Source: Thermaurantiacus tibetensis (lineage in GTDB: Bacteria; Pseudomonadota; Alphaproteobacteria; Sphingomonadales; Sphingomonadaceae). Taken from it: a stretch of 64,000 nucleotides of DNA. Location of the stretch: positions 277,501 through 341,500 of the forward strand of contig NZ_JACHTM010000003.1 in the NCBI RefSeq assembly GCF_015354055.1, in the 5' to 3' direction. Under the pieces are notes generated by a model. The model searched no databases. It saw nothing but the letters and a program-made list of their open reading frames with translations, and was not told where the DNA came from. Both the position numbers and the translations under genes were made by a program. How positions within the stretch are numbered: the first letter of the stretch is position 1; every line of letters begins with the position of its first letter. This document shows positions 1 through 10,661 of this stretch, one piece after another.

Positions 1-429
1 TCAGCCGGCGGCGATGTAGTCCTTGAGGGCCAGCGCCTCCTGTTCCACCTCCGCAATCCGCCGCTTCACCAGGTCGCCAATCGAGACGATGCCGACGAGG
101 CGGCCATCCTCGACCACCGGCAGGTGGCGGATCCGCCGGTCGGTCATCAGCTCCATGGCAGCGGTGACCGAGTCGTGCGGGCTGATGGTGATGACCGGGG
201 CCGTCATCGCATCACGGGCACGGCGCGCGAGCGCGGCCGCCCCTTCCGCCGCCAGCACGCGGATCACGTCGCGCTCGGACACGAGACCGACGATCTCGTC
301 CCGCTCGAGGACGAGCAGCGCCCCGATCCGCCGCACCACCAGTTCCGACACCACGTCGGCCAGCGACGCATCCGCTCCGATCACCGCGACATCGCTTCCC
401 TTTTCCCGAAGAATCGAGGCAATCCCCAT
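1..429 (-). CDS. CBS-domain pair protein
   Basis: A 142-residue protein made almost entirely of two CBS domains (about residues 10-65 and 75-130), each with the usual strand-helix pattern and G-V/I-V-S-E/I-x-D motifs (GLVSERDVIR, GIVSIGDLVKR). Such stand-alone pairs usually bind adenine nucleotides and act as energy-sensing modules; the partner is not identifiable here. The start was set at the ATG preceding GIASILREKG because GGGAGG lies 6 nt upstream; longer readings run into low-complexity sequence. The stop codon occupies the first three bases of the window. It is divergent from the small membrane protein that follows. Domain identity is confident; the biological role is unknown. Confidence 0.9.
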   Translation of the reverse strand: MGIASILREKGSDVAVIGADASLADVVSELVVRRIGALLVLERDEIVGLVSERDVIRVLAAEGAAALARRARDAMTAPVITISPHDSVTAAMELMTDRRIRHLPVVEDGRLVGIVSIGDLVKRRIAEVEQEALALKDYIAAG

Positions 430-509
430 GTCGACCTCCCGCCTGGTTTCCTGCGGTCCTCCCCGACCGCGCCCTTGAGTGTCGCGCAAGATGCGGCGAT
501 TGCAAAGCC

Positions 510-794
510 ATGCCTGCACCCCGAGAGGCAAGCCACACGCGCGCGGCTGCAACGGACGCCCGTTCTGCCGCGCGCCAGTTGCGGCGAATCGCGGCCGCCG
601 CCGGCGGCGTCGTGGCGGGGCTCGCGCTCGCCTGGCTTCACGCGACCGGCACGCCGCTCAGGCTGCACCTGATCCTGGCCGTCTCGAGCGCGATCATCCT
701 TACGTTCGCGCTCGCTGGCGTGCTGATGAGCCTCCTGTTCCTCTCCAGCCGCAGCGGTATCGACGGGGAGGCGGACGGCTCCTTCAGGGAATGA
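510..794 (+). CDS. Small hypothetical membrane protein
   Basis: A 94-residue protein with an Arg-rich N-terminus (about residues 11-26) and two hydrophobic segments (about 27-46 and 52-79) separated by a short polar turn, so a two-helix inner-membrane protein is likely. The C-terminus is acidic. I do not recognise a family. There is no clear ribosome-binding site at the ATG, so the start may lie further in. It reads divergently from the CBS gene, and its 3' end overlaps the convergent flavin-oxidase gene by 11 bases. The hydrophobic profile argues for a real gene; function unknown. Confidence 0.5.
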   Translation: MPAPREASHTRAAATDARSAARQLRRIAAAAGGVVAGLALAWLHATGTPLRLHLILAVSSAIILTFALAGVLMSLLFLSSRSGIDGEADGSFRE

Positions 795-1407
795 GCCAGC
801 GTCCTTCCCAGCCTGTCTCATCCCGCAGGAAAACGCCGCGGCGGTGGCCGGTGAAGGCCAGGTGAAGGAACTCGAGCCGCTCGGCCTCGAGCAGGAGAAT
901 CGCGAAATTGCCGCGCCCGGCCTCGCTTTCGGCAAGCGTCGGCTCGCGCGTTTCGAGATGGGGAGGAAGGCCGGACGCAGGACCTGGCGACTCGGTGCCC
1001 GGCGCTTGAGGCGCGGTGTAGCAGCGGCGGCTGAAGGGCCGGCTCGCTGCCCAGGCCGAATCGACTTCCGCGCCCTCGGTCTCGATTCGCGCGCGGCCCT
1101 CGACGCGCAGCTGGAGCCGCGCCCCGGCATCGTAGAAGAGGAGCGCCGCCCGCGGCGTGGCAGCCAGCTCGGCGACCTTGCCTGCGCGGCGGTCGGTGTG
1201 GAGGCGGAAGCAGCCGCGCACCTGGTCAACGGCGCGGAGCACCATCACCCGCGCCTTCGGCACCCCGTCGGCCGCGACGGTTGCGACAGCCGGCGTGTGC
1301 CACGGCGAGCGCCGGTCGCGGACGGCGCGCGCAAGGCGCGCCCACAGCGCCGCTTGCGCTTCGGCCAGATCGTCGAGCGGGAAGAGCGACGGTGGGGCTG
1401 CGGCCAT
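784..1407 (-). CDS. Pyridoxamine 5'-phosphate oxidase-family flavoprotein
   Basis: A 207-residue FMN-binding split-barrel protein. The N-terminal half carries the barrel strands seen in PNPOx proteins (ATVAADGVPKARVMVLRAV, then RLHTDRRAGKVAELAA, ALLFYDAGARLQLRVEGRA), and the R(x)VMVLR and T-D-x-R-A-G-K segments match the FMN phosphate-binding region. The end, RWLIP, resembles but does not equal the R-L-x-P ending of PdxH, so oxidation of pyridoxamine phosphate is possible but not assured; a general flavin-dependent oxidase or heme-utilisation-type protein is an alternative. Its ATG overlaps the stop of the upstream DUF4167 gene by one base (TGATG), suggesting coupled translation. Confidence 0.8.
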   Translation of the reverse strand: MAAAPPSLFPLDDLAEAQAALWARLARAVRDRRSPWHTPAVATVAADGVPKARVMVLRAVDQVRGCFRLHTDRRAGKVAELAATPRAALLFYDAGARLQLRVEGRARIETEGAEVDSAWAASRPFSRRCYTAPQAPGTESPGPASGLPPHLETREPTLAESEAGRGNFAILLLEAERLEFLHLAFTGHRRGVFLRDETGWEGRWLIP

Positions 1408-2069
1408 CAGCCTTCGGCAGGCGCCGGCTCCGAGCGACGCGGCCGCCCGCGGCGGCGGGCCGGCCGCGGCGCCTCGGCAGCCTGCCCTTCGGCTCCGGCC
1501 GGCGCACCGCCGAAGGCGAGAAGCGCGGCCTCGCCATCGGACATCGTCTCGGCAGCCTCCGCCGCCAGGTCCGGCGAGCCCGAGGTCTCGGCGGCTGCGA
1601 CCGCTGCCGCCTGCTCGGACCCTTGGAGGGGCTCTCGCGGCCGATCGAAGCGGTTGCGATCCCGCCGGTCGTGGCGTTGCGCACCCTCGGCACGGGCGAC
1701 CGGTTCGGTGCCGAACGGAGGGGGCGGGTCGAACCCGCCCTCGGGCGCCTCGTCCTCGTCGAGCACGTCGTCGAGCGGGTCGAACATGCCGCGCCGCGCC
1801 CGCATTTCCTCCTGGCGAATCCGACTATCGTTCAGAACGCGGAAATAATGGTCGGCGTGCTGGAGGTAATATTCGGCCGCCACCCGGTCTCCCGCCTGAT
1901 GGGCATCGCGCGCAAGCACCTTGTACTTCTCGAGAAGCTGGTGGGCGTTGCCGCGCACGCGCACTTCCAGCCGGTTCCCGACCTGACCGCCGAGGTTCTG
2001 GCCCATCGGCCGAGGCGAACCGCCTCCCCCGCCACCGCGGCGCCTGCGCCCGTTCTGCCTGTTGTTCAT
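1407..2069 (-). CDS. DUF4167 domain protein
   Basis: A 220-residue protein beginning MNNRQNGRRRRGGG, a basic glycine/arginine-rich leader, followed by the conserved DUF4167 core (about residues 25-85: EVRVRGNAHQLLEKYKVLAR, AEYYLQHADHYFR). The remainder is acidic, alanine/proline-rich and probably disordered, ending in an Arg-rich tail. The RGG-like ends suggest nucleic-acid binding, but no function is established to my knowledge. I chose the ATG with the RRRRGGG leader because family members start this way; a further ATG lies in frame 66 nt upstream. The location next to prmC/prfA matches other alphaproteobacteria. Confidence 0.85.
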   Translation of the reverse strand: MNNRQNGRRRRGGGGGGSPRPMGQNLGGQVGNRLEVRVRGNAHQLLEKYKVLARDAHQAGDRVAAEYYLQHADHYFRVLNDSRIRQEEMRARRGMFDPLDDVLDEDEAPEGGFDPPPPFGTEPVARAEGAQRHDRRDRNRFDRPREPLQGSEQAAAVAAAETSGSPDLAAEAAETMSDGEAALLAFGGAPAGAEGQAAEAPRPARRRGRPRRSEPAPAEG

Positions 2070-2306
2070 GATCGAACCCTGCACCTTCGTTCGAGAGGGT
2101 TGCCTCGTGTGCCACCCAAGCGCCCGGAGCCGCACATGGCGTGCCGCGGGCGGTTGCCAGACGTTGCCAAGCCGCGCGAAGCGGGCGCAGCAGGTTTCCA
2201 GCGATCCTGCGAGAGGCGCCCCGGCCGCTGCCCGGCGTCTGGCCTGCCGTTCCGCGCGGGAAGCCCCATCGGCACCAGCCGCGGGGGCGCCAACCTCCCC
2301 GACCGT

Positions 2307-3199
2307 CTACCGGGTCAGTGGCGCGTTGCCAAGCCCAAAGCGTGTCCGATGCGGGCGAAGGAGGAGCGCCCGCGGCCGCCCGGCAAGATCGGAACGCATC
2401 TCGGCCGCCAGCCCCGCCGCCGCAGCGAGGGCGGTTGCGGCCTCCACCTGCCCGGGGTCGAGCTCGAGGACCGCAACGCCCGAAGGCGCAAGCAGGCGCG
2501 GAAGATCGGGAAGGATGCGACGGATGGCGTCGAGCCCGTCCGGGCCGGCGAACAGCGCCGACGCCGGCTCGTGGCCTGCGACATCCGGCGGCAGGTCCGC
2601 GCCCTCGGCCACATAGGGCGGGTTTGCCAGCACGAGGTCGAAGGGGCCGGCAAGGCCTTCCCCCCAGTTGCCTACCCGGAAATCGGCGCGGGGCGCAAAG
2701 CCGAGACGCAGGGCGTTGGCGCGGGCCACCGCGAGCGCGTCGGCCGAGCAGTCGATGCCGAGCCCCCTCGCCTCGGGCCAGAGCGACAGCGCGGCAAGCA
2801 GAAGCGCGCCCGAGCCAGTGCCGAGGTCGAGGACCTGCGCCGGCGCTGCATCGGCCAGCGCCTCACGGGCTGCCTCGACGAGCGTCTCGCTGTCGGGCCG
2901 GGGAATCAGTACGGCAGGCGTGACGGCAAGCGGCAGCGACCAGAATTCCTTCGTCCCCGTGATGTACGCCACGGGCTCGTGCGCCCGCCTGCGCGCGACC
3001 AGCGCCTCGAACCTCACCCGCGCCTCGTGGGGAACAGGATCCGCCTTGAGCAGCATCTCGAGCCGCTCCTCGCCGAGCGCATGGGCGAGCAGCAGCTCGG
3101 CATCGAGCAGGGGCGTCGGGCCCGGCAGCGTCCCCGCTGCCGCACGCAGCAGGGCGCGCCGGTCGGCACCGTCTGGGGCGGCGCCGGGCGCCTTCCCGC

Positions 3200-3203
<4 letters not shown>
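2307..3203 (-). CDS. prmC: Peptide chain release factor N5-glutamine methyltransferase
   Basis: PrmC (HemK) methylates the glutamine of the GGQ motif in release factors RF1/RF2, using S-adenosylmethionine. The 298-residue protein has the N-terminal helical domain, the linker YITGTKEFW (residues 80-88), the SAM-binding LDLGTGSG (125-132) and the catalytic NPPY (194-197) that grips the substrate glutamine. Its ATG overlaps the stop of prfA by 4 bases, so enzyme and substrate are translationally coupled. Length and motifs are normal; identification is secure. Confidence 0.97.
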
Positions 3204-4281
<1,078 letters not shown>

Positions 4282-4285
<4 letters not shown>

Positions 4286-5547
4286 GCGGGCGCCCCGCGC
4301 ACGAGGAGCTGTGCCTCAGGGAGGGCCGCGCGCAACGCCGCCGCCCGCGCGCGCTGCGCGGACTCATCCGGATAGTCGCCGACAAGGTTGAGCTCGAGTG
4401 CCTCGCCGGGGCGGACGAACAGCAGGTCGGTCGCGCCCGCCCGAGCGGCAAGCTCGCGGCGGCGCTTCTGGTTGCCGCGGAAGGCGAAATCGGTCGCGAT
4501 CCCCGCCCGGCGCAGCTGCAGGGCGACGCGGGCGGCCGCGGGCTCGGCTTCGGCCGTTTCGGGGATCACGGCGAGCAGCGGCTCGGGCGGCGGTTCGGCA
4601 GAGAGCGCCATCAGCCGCTCGATGCCCCCCGCCCAGCCGACCGCAGGGGTCGGAGGGCCGCCCATCGCCTCGATGAGACCATCGTAGCGGCCACCGCCGA
4701 TGACCGTGCCCTGCGCGCCCAGCCGGTCCGTCACGAACTCGAAGGCGGTATGGCGGTAGTAGTCGAAGCCGCGAACGAGCCGCGGGGCACGGACGAAGGC
4801 CACGCCCGCAGCGGCAAGGCCGCGCTGCACCGCCTCGAAGAAGGCGCCGGCCTCCGAGGTGAGGAAGGAGTCGATGACCGGCGCCTCGGCCACGAGCGCC
4901 CGGTCAGCCTCGTCCTTCGAGTCGAGGATGCGCAAGGGGTTGGTCTCGAGCCGGCGGCGGCTGTCATCGGAGAGCGCGTCGCGGTGGGCGGCGAAGTGGG
5001 CGACGAGCGCCTCGCGCCAGGCGGCACGGCTCGCCGCGTCGCCCAGCGTGTTGAGCTGGAGGGTGACCCCGCCGATGCCGAGCTCGGCGAGCAGCATGTC
5101 GGCCAGCGCGAGCAGCTCGACATCGGCCTGCGGCTCGGCAGCCCCGATGACCTCCGCATCCACCTGGTGGAACTGCCGGTACCGGCCCTTCTGCGGCCGC
5201 TCGTAGCGGAAAAGCGGCCCGTGCGTCATGAGCTTCATCGGCACATGCTGGGCCCAGCCGTTCGCCACGAAGGCCCGGCAGATGCCCGCGGTGAATTCCG
5301 GGCGGAGCGTGAGCGACTCTCCGCCGCGATCGTCGAACGTATACATCTCCTTGGCGACGACATCGGTGGTCTCGCCCAGCGTCCGGGCGAAGACGGCGGT
5401 GAACTCGACAACCGGCACCTCGACCCGGCGGAAGCCGAAGCGGCGGCCGACCTCGCGGAACGCGTCGACCACCCGCTCGAACCGGGCCGCCGCCTCGCCG
5501 ACGAGGTCCTGCATGCCGCGCACGGCCTGGAGCTTCGGAGGCTTCAT
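4282..5547 (-). CDS. hisS: Histidine--tRNA ligase
   Basis: Class II aminoacyl-tRNA synthetase charging tRNA-His; 421 residues, usual for the bacterial enzyme. Visible motifs: the N-terminal A-V-R-G-M-Q-D-L, motif 2 around [16 protein letters not shown], the histidine-specific segments [14 protein letters not shown] and GGGRYDGL, motif 3 region GWAGGIERL, and a C-terminal anticodon-binding domain (about residues 325-421). It starts a coupled run with prfA and prmC. The preceding SMR gene is in the same direction, 52 bases upstream. Confidence 0.97.
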
Positions 5548-5599
5548 GGGGGCGGGCGCCTAGCAGCGGCGGCGGGCGCGGGGAAGGGTCAGGGAGGGG

Positions 5600-5935
5600 T
5601 CATGCAGGCGTGACAAGCCTCAGGCCGACGATGGCGGCCAGCAGCACGGCAACCAGCGCGAGCTGGGCGGGCGAGAGGGGCTCGGCGAAGAAGAGCCGGC
5701 CGACGAGGATGGTGCCGACCGCCCCGATGCCGACCCAGACGGCGTAGGCAAGGCCGATGGGGATGGCGCGGGCCGCGCGCTCGAGGAAGAAGAAGCTCAA
5801 GGTGGCCGAGGCGAGGAAGCCGAGCGTGGGCCAGAGGTTCCGGAACCCGTCGGCAAAGCGGAGGAACGTCGTGAAGGCCACCTCGAACAGGCCGGCCATG
5901 ACAAGAAGGATCCATGCAACCGCCGGACCGCCCAT
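5600..5935 (-). CDS. SMR-family small multidrug/guanidinium exporter
   Basis: A 111-residue protein with four hydrophobic helices, the hallmark of the small multidrug resistance family. The first helix holds the essential membrane glutamate in LLVMAGLFEVAF, and helix 2-3 features (LERAARAIPIGLAYAVWVGIG) follow the family signature P-x-G-x-A-Y-A-x-W. These dimeric exporters exchange protons for guanidinium or small cations. The combination GLFEV plus DGFRNLWP is nearer the SugE/Gdx branch than EmrE, but substrate cannot be decided from sequence, and I see no guanidine riboswitch upstream. It is divergent from ppa, with 57 bases between the starts. Confidence 0.9.
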   Translation of the reverse strand: MGGPAVAWILLVMAGLFEVAFTTFLRFADGFRNLWPTLGFLASATLSFFFLERAARAIPIGLAYAVWVGIGAVGTILVGRLFFAEPLSPAQLALVAVLLAAIVGLRLVTPA

Positions 5936-5992
5936 TGTGCCCCCACCTCCGCGCGCCTAGGGTTCACTCCCGAACCTGAAGGGGAGCGTGCC

Positions 5993-6574
5993 ATGCGCAT
6001 CGACCAGGTGCCAGTGGGCAAGGCGCCGCCGACCGACGTCAACGTCATCATCGAATGTCCGCTCGGCGGCGAGCCGGTCAAGTACGAGTTCGACAAGGCG
6101 AGCGGTGCCCTGTTCGTGGACCGGATCGTCCACACGGCCATGCGCTACCCGGCCAACTACGGCTTCATCCCCCACACGCTGGCCGAAGATGGCGACCCGA
6201 TCGACGTGCTGGTGGTGGCAGGCACGCCCTTCGTGCCCGGCTGCATCGCCCGGGTGCGACCGGTCGGCGTGCTCATGATGACCGACGACAAGGGGCCCGA
6301 CGAGAAGGTGCTGGCCGTGCCCGTCGACACCCTCCACCCCTATTACACCGACGTCCAGGAATTCTCCGACCTGCCCGACATCCTCTTGAAGCAGGTCGAG
6401 CATTTCTTCACCCACTACAAGGATCTCGAACCCGGCAAGTGGGTGCGATGCGAGGGATGGCGGGGCCGTGCGAAAGCCGAGCGGCTGATCCTGGCGGCAA
6501 TCGAGCGCGCCGAGAAGGTGAAGGCCGGCGAACTCGAGGTGACGCCCAAGGAACACCTCGGCGCCCCGGTCTGA
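5993..6574 (+). CDS. ppa: Inorganic pyrophosphatase
   Basis: Soluble family I pyrophosphatase hydrolysing PPi to phosphate, pulling biosynthetic reactions forward; 193 residues. The catalytic signature D-G-D-P-I-D-V-L is present at EDGDPIDVLVV (about residues 64-74), with upstream E-I-P-type binding segment (IIECPLGGEPVKYEFDK) and RYPANYGFIPHT. Downstream DDKGPDEKVLAVP carries further metal/phosphate ligands. GGGGAG-type purine sequence (AAGGGGAG) precedes the ATG. Complete and typical. Confidence 0.97.
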   Translation: MRIDQVPVGKAPPTDVNVIIECPLGGEPVKYEFDKASGALFVDRIVHTAMRYPANYGFIPHTLAEDGDPIDVLVVAGTPFVPGCIARVRPVGVLMMTDDKGPDEKVLAVPVDTLHPYYTDVQEFSDLPDILLKQVEHFFTHYKDLEPGKWVRCEGWRGRAKAERLILAAIERAEKVKAGELEVTPKEHLGAPV

Positions 6575-6830
6575 CGTCGGCTGCGATCGCCTCGGGAGTG
6601 ACCAGCCTTCGCAGGCTTCGCACGGGTGCGCGGCCGGGGCATGGTGCCAGACGGCAACGGACTGACGACACCAGGAGCGCGCGGAGGTCAGCGCGGCGGC
6701 CGGGAGCAGGACGGCGACAATGGCCGGAGGGACGCATGACGGAACGGGATGGCCCGTTGGTTTCGCCCTGGGGGCTGCTGGGTCCCGGCGAGCGGAGCCT
6801 GCGCCTCTTTCCCGAGGAAGGGGGCTGGAC

Positions 6831-7100
6831 TTGCTGATCTGGAACCACGAGGGCCTGGGCTCCACGCCCGGCGAGTGGCCGATCTCGGAGGATCTCGAGG
6901 CCGCCCTGCTTGCCTGGGGCCGGGCCTGGAGCTCGTTCAGGCCCGGGCAGGAGTATCTCTACCCCGAGGACGACCCGGATTTCGACCTCGCCGGGCACAA
7001 TGCGACGGGCGATCTCCTGGCAGCGCGGCTGCAGGCGGAACTCGGCCCGGCGTGGGCGGTCACGCACGTCAGGCTCCGGCCCGGGCCGGCCATTCCCTAG
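6831..7100 (+). CDS. Small hypothetical protein, probable TTG start
   Basis: An 89-residue acidic protein (LLIWNHEGLGSTPGEWPISE... to ...LRPGPAIP). Coding character is supported by its composition and by the pattern aromatic-N-x-x-G ... A-x-x-L-A-A-R-L-Q-A-E-L-G, which resembles small proteins of unknown function I have seen in other proteobacteria. The TTG is chosen because AGGAAGGGGG lies just upstream at a proper distance; a longer in-frame reading from an ATG at 6735 or earlier adds a low-complexity leader with no ribosome-binding site. No domain recognised. It stands alone between ppa and ispG. Confidence 0.5.
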   Translation: MLIWNHEGLGSTPGEWPISEDLEAALLAWGRAWSSFRPGQEYLYPEDDPDFDLAGHNATGDLLAARLQAELGPAWAVTHVRLRPGPAIP

Positions 7101-7419
7101 CGGCCCAGGCAGCCCCTGCCCTGTCCCTTCGGAGCACCGTCGCACCGGGTGGGCCTGCTCAGCAATCCCGTAGGCACACCCGGGACCGGGCGCGCTTCCG
7201 TGCCGATGTCCTGCCCGAGACGAAGCTGCGCGACGCCGCAGCCAGCGAGGAGAGGCAGGGCGGTTCGTCCCTGCACGCGACGTCTGGCCGCCCGAAGAGG
7301 TCGCGAAAGGAGAGCGACGACAGACGGCCGGCTCGGCCACGGGCTGCCGATCCCGAGACACGCCCCCCTGGAAGCCGTGGGCGAGGGCGTCGCGCCGGCC
7401 GGCTTCAGCCCACTCCAGC
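7101..7419. other. Intergenic stretch without recognisable gene
   Basis: About 320 bases between the small hypothetical gene and the 3' end of ispG. Open frames here are short, Arg/Pro/Ala-rich and look like GC-bias artefacts. I see no tRNA, clear hairpin terminator or repeat. Confidence 0.5.
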
Positions 7420-8544
7420 CTACTCCGCGGCGCGGAGGGCGGCGGCGTTGGCAGCCTCGATCTCGGCGGCCTTCTTCTCGACCAGCTCGACGATGTGGTC
7501 GATGATCCGCTCGTCGGTCACATGATGGTCGGTGACACCCGAGAGATAGACCATGTGCCGGCCGTTGCCGCCGCCGGTGAGCCCGATGTCGGTCTCGCGC
7601 GCCTCGCCCGGGCCGTTGACGACGCAGCCCAAGACCGAAAGCGAGAGCGGCGTGGTGATGTGGGCAAGCCGCGCCTCCAGCGTCTCGACGGTGCGGATGA
7701 CATCGAAGCCCTGGCGCGCGCAGGACGGGCAGGAGACGATCTTCACGCCGCGCGCGCGGATGCCGAGCGCCTTCAGGATGTGGAAGCCGACCTTCACTTC
7801 CTCCTCGGGCTCGGCCGAGAGCGAGACACGGATGGTGTCACCAATCCCGGCCCAGAGCAGCATGCCAAGCCCGATCGACGACTTGACCGTGCCGCCGATG
7901 AGCCCGCCCGCCTCGGTGATACCGAGATGGAGGGGATAGTCGGTGCGGGCGGCGAGCTCGTTGTAGGCCGCCACCGCCAGGAACACGTCGGACGCCTTCA
8001 CGCTGATCTTGAATTCGTGGAAGTCGCAGTCTTCCAGAAGCTTCGCGTGCTCGAGCGCGGACTCGACAAGGGCCTCGGGGCAGGGCTCGCCATATTTCTC
8101 GAGCAGATGCTTCTCGAGGCTGCCGGCATTGACGCCGATGCGGATGGCGCAGCCGTTGGCCTTGGCGGCGCGCACCACTTCCTTCACCCGCTCCATCGAG
8201 CCGATGTTGCCGGGATTGATCCTAAGGCAGGCGGCGCCCGCGTCGGCGGCCTCGAGCGCGCGCCGGTAGTGGAAGTGGATGTCGGCGACGATGGGCACGC
8301 GGGCGGCCCGGGTGATGAGGCGGAAGGCGCGCGTCGCCTCCTCGGTCGGGCAGGAGACGCGGATGATATCGGCGCCGACCTCCTCGCAGCGGCGGATCTG
8401 GTCGATGGTCGCCTTCGCGTCCTCGGTCGGCGTGTTGGTCATGGTCTGGACGGTGATGGGCGCATCACCCCCCACCGGCACGCGGCCCACCATGATCTGC
8501 CGGCTCTTGCGCCGGACGATGTCGCGCCACGGGCGAACGCTCAT
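7420..8544 (-). CDS. ispG: 4-hydroxy-3-methylbut-2-enyl diphosphate synthase
   Basis: IspG (GcpE) converts methylerythritol cyclodiphosphate to HMBPP, the penultimate step of the non-mevalonate isoprenoid pathway, using a [4Fe-4S] cluster. The 374-residue protein has the TIM-barrel half with TVQTMTNT near residue 32, RINPGNIG (about 108-115) and [11 protein letters not shown] (135-144), and the cluster ligands C272, C275 (SCPSC) and C307 ([11 protein letters not shown]), with the fourth ligand expected as the glutamate of GPGEA. Complete. It lies immediately 5' of (on the left of) the tol-pal run but is separated by about 115 bases. Confidence 0.97.
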   Translation of the reverse strand: MSVRPWRDIVRRKSRQIMVGRVPVGGDAPITVQTMTNTPTEDAKATIDQIRRCEEVGADIIRVSCPTEEATRAFRLITRAARVPIVADIHFHYRRALEAADAGAACLRINPGNIGSMERVKEVVRAAKANGCAIRIGVNAGSLEKHLLEKYGEPCPEALVESALEHAKLLEDCDFHEFKISVKASDVFLAVAAYNELAARTDYPLHLGITEAGGLIGGTVKSSIGLGMLLWAGIGDTIRVSLSAEPEEEVKVGFHILKALGIRARGVKIVSCPSCARQGFDVIRTVETLEARLAHITTPLSLSVLGCVVNGPGEARETDIGLTGGGNGRHMVYLSGVTDHHVTDERIIDHIVELVEKKAAEIEAANAAALRAAE

Positions 8545-8659
8545 GCCCCTCTCCAGGATGCCATCACACCGGCCTCCCGGCTCTGCGGGCTGCCGCCGCT
8601 CCGCTATAGCGCGCCCCCGCCGAAGGGGAAAGCCGGAAATCCGACCGCCGGGGTCAGGA

Positions 8660-9196
8660 TCAGCCGGCCATGCCCGAGACGAGGACGGTGACGGCGCGCC
8701 GGTTCTGCGCCCATGCCTCCTCGTTCGAGCCGTCGACCGCAGGCCGCTCCTTGCCGTAGCTGATCACCGTCATGCGCGAGGCGGCCACGCCATTGGCGGC
8801 AAGGTAGGTGCGAACGGCATTGGCCCGGCGTTCGCCGAGCGCCAGGTTGTACTCGCGCGTGCCCCGCTCGTCGGCATGGCCCTCGATGGTCACGCGGACG
8901 GCCGGATACTGGCGCAGCCAGGCCGCCTGGCGGTCGAGGGTCGCGCGCGCGTCGGCATCGAGGTCGTAGCGGTCGAAGCCGAAGAACACGCGGTCCGAGC
9001 CGGCGCGGGCAAGAAAGTCGGCCATGCTCCCGGGCACGGCGGTCGTTCCCACGGCAGGCGGCGGGGGCACAGGCTCGGCCGGCACCACGGGCGCAGTTGC
9101 CGGCGGCGGCGGGGGCGGCAGATCCTCGCGCTTGCGCGCACAGCCTGCGAGCGCAACCGTTGCTGCCACCAGAGCCAGAGCGAGCCTTCGCGACAT
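8660..9196 (-). CDS. pal: Peptidoglycan-associated lipoprotein Pal
   Basis: Outer-membrane lipoprotein of the Tol-Pal complex. The 178-residue precursor begins [19 protein letters not shown], a lipoprotein signal with the lipobox LAGC, then a proline-rich linker ([16 protein letters not shown]...) and a C-terminal OmpA-like peptidoglycan-binding domain with [15 protein letters not shown] and [20 protein letters not shown], the segment that contacts diaminopimelate. A longer in-frame reading to the left of this ATG has no signal character. It follows tolB by 136 bases, so it may have its own promoter or be read through from tolB. Confidence 0.95.
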   Translation of the reverse strand: MSRRLALALVAATVALAGCARKREDLPPPPPPATAPVVPAEPVPPPPAVGTTAVPGSMADFLARAGSDRVFFGFDRYDLDADARATLDRQAAWLRQYPAVRVTIEGHADERGTREYNLALGERRANAVRTYLAANGVAASRMTVISYGKERPAVDGSNEEAWAQNRRAVTVLVSGMAG

Positions 9197-9332
9197 GGCG
9201 TGTCCCCTTCTTCCGTCCTGTCCGCACCCCCTCGCAGCCAAGGCCCGAGAGAGTGCCTGCCCGACCCCTGCCCTAGCCTTTCTTTCCTGCACGGGAAATG
9301 AAGCTTGGCGGGCGAAACGCCTGTCCCGGAAA

Positions 9333-10661
9333 TCAGGGAAGGAGGGAGCTCCACGACGGGTCGCTTGCCTCGAGCGGCGTCGGGATCAGCCGCTCGTTGC
9401 GGCCGGTCAGATCGACCGAGCGCAGGGTCGACCGCCCGTTGCGCTCGGTGCGCGCGAAGAGGATCACGCGCCCGTTCGGCGACCAGGTCGGGTTCTCGTC
9501 CTGCCAGCCGTCGGTCAAGAGCCGCTCGCCGGTACCGTCCGGGCGGATGACGGCGATCCGGAACTGGCCGCCGCGGATGCGGACGAAGGCGATGAGATCG
9601 CCCCTCGGGCTCCAGGCCGGGCTCGCCGCACGCCCCTCGCCGAAGGTGATCCGGGTGGCACCCGTGCCATCCGCGTTCATCACGTAGAGCTGCTGGGTTC
9701 CACCCCGGTCGCTCTCGAAGACGATGCGGCGGCCGTCGGGGCTCATGCTGGGCGAGGTGTCGATCGCGCTTGCGCTCGTCAGCCTGCGGCTGGTGCGGCT
9801 GGCGAGGTCGAGCATGTGGATGTCGGCATTGCCCTGGCTCATCACCGAGAAGAGCAGCCGGCTGCCGTCGGGCGTGAAGGAGGGCGCGAAGGTCATCGAC
9901 GGAAAGGTGCCGACCGCTTCCTGCCGGCCCGAGCCCAGGGTGTAGAGCCAGACGCGCGGCCGGTTGCCCTCGTAGCTCATGTAGCTGATGGTCTGCTGGT
10001 TGGGAGCGAAGCGCGGGGTCAGCACCAGGTTCTGGCCGCCGGTCAGGAAGCGGTGGTTGGCGCCATCCTGGTCCATGATGGCCAGGCGCTTCACGCGGTT
10101 CGTGCGCGGACCGGCCTCGGAGACGTAGACGATGCGGGTGTCGAAATAGCCGCTCTCGCCGGTGAGGCGGGCGTAGACGAGGTCGGAGCACTTGTGGGCG
10201 GCGCGGCGCCAGCCGGCAACCGGCACGGTGAAGCCCTGGCGGGCGAGCTCTTCTTCCGAGAAGACGTCGTGGAGGTAGCAGGAAAGCGTCAGGGTGCCGT
10301 CGGGGTTGGCGGTGACGGTGCCGGAGACAAGCGCCTGGGCGGCAAGCGTGCGGTAGGCGAAGAAGGCCGGCCGCAGGATCTCGGGCGCGGTGGGGCGCGG
10401 AAGCGCAGCGCGGTCCACCGGGCGGAACAGGCCCGAGCCCTGGAGGTTGGACGTGATGATGCGCGAGATGCTGTCGCCAAGCGCCGCGGTGTCGCCCGCC
10501 GGCGTCGGCACATTCGCCGGTGTCGGGAAGACAGGCACCGCGATCGGCATGGGGGCTGCAATCCCCTCGGTGATGTCGACCCGGAGCTGGGCCGCAGCTG
10601 GCGCGGCAAGGAGGGGGAGCAGGGCGCACGCGAGGCGGCGGAGCAGCGGGGCACGGGGCAT
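9333..10661 (-). CDS. tolB: Tol-Pal system beta-propeller protein TolB
   Basis: Periplasmic TolB links TolA to Pal. The 442-residue precursor has a signal peptide (RRLACALLPLLAAPAAAQ) followed by the N-terminal domain (about residues 25-160) and a six-bladed beta-propeller with repeated W/F-S-P-D/N-G units (SMSPDGRRIVFESDRGG, AWSPRGDLIAFV, TWSPNGRVILFARTERNG). The ATG shares one base with the tolA stop (TGATG), fixing the start; an earlier in-frame start would overlap tolA. Confidence 0.96.
   Translation of the reverse strand: MPRAPLLRRLACALLPLLAAPAAAQLRVDITEGIAAPMPIAVPVFPTPANVPTPAGDTAALGDSISRIITSNLQGSGLFRPVDRAALPRPTAPEILRPAFFAYRTLAAQALVSGTVTANPDGTLTLSCYLHDVFSEEELARQGFTVPVAGWRRAAHKCSDLVYARLTGESGYFDTRIVYVSEAGPRTNRVKRLAIMDQDGANHRFLTGGQNLVLTPRFAPNQQTISYMSYEGNRPRVWLYTLGSGRQEAVGTFPSMTFAPSFTPDGSRLLFSVMSQGNADIHMLDLASRTSRRLTSASAIDTSPSMSPDGRRIVFESDRGGTQQLYVMNADGTGATRITFGEGRAASPAWSPRGDLIAFVRIRGGQFRIAVIRPDGTGERLLTDGWQDENPTWSPNGRVILFARTERNGRSTLRSVDLTGRNERLIPTPLEASDPSWSSLLP

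Noticed and set aside
5936-5992. A guanidine riboswitch upstream of the SMR gene
   Set aside because: Only 57 bases separate it from ppa, with no matching conserved hairpins.
8604-9227. A 207-codon minus-strand frame over the pal gene
   Set aside because: It is in a different frame from Pal and lacks any domain; Pal with its lipobox and OmpA domain explains the sequence.
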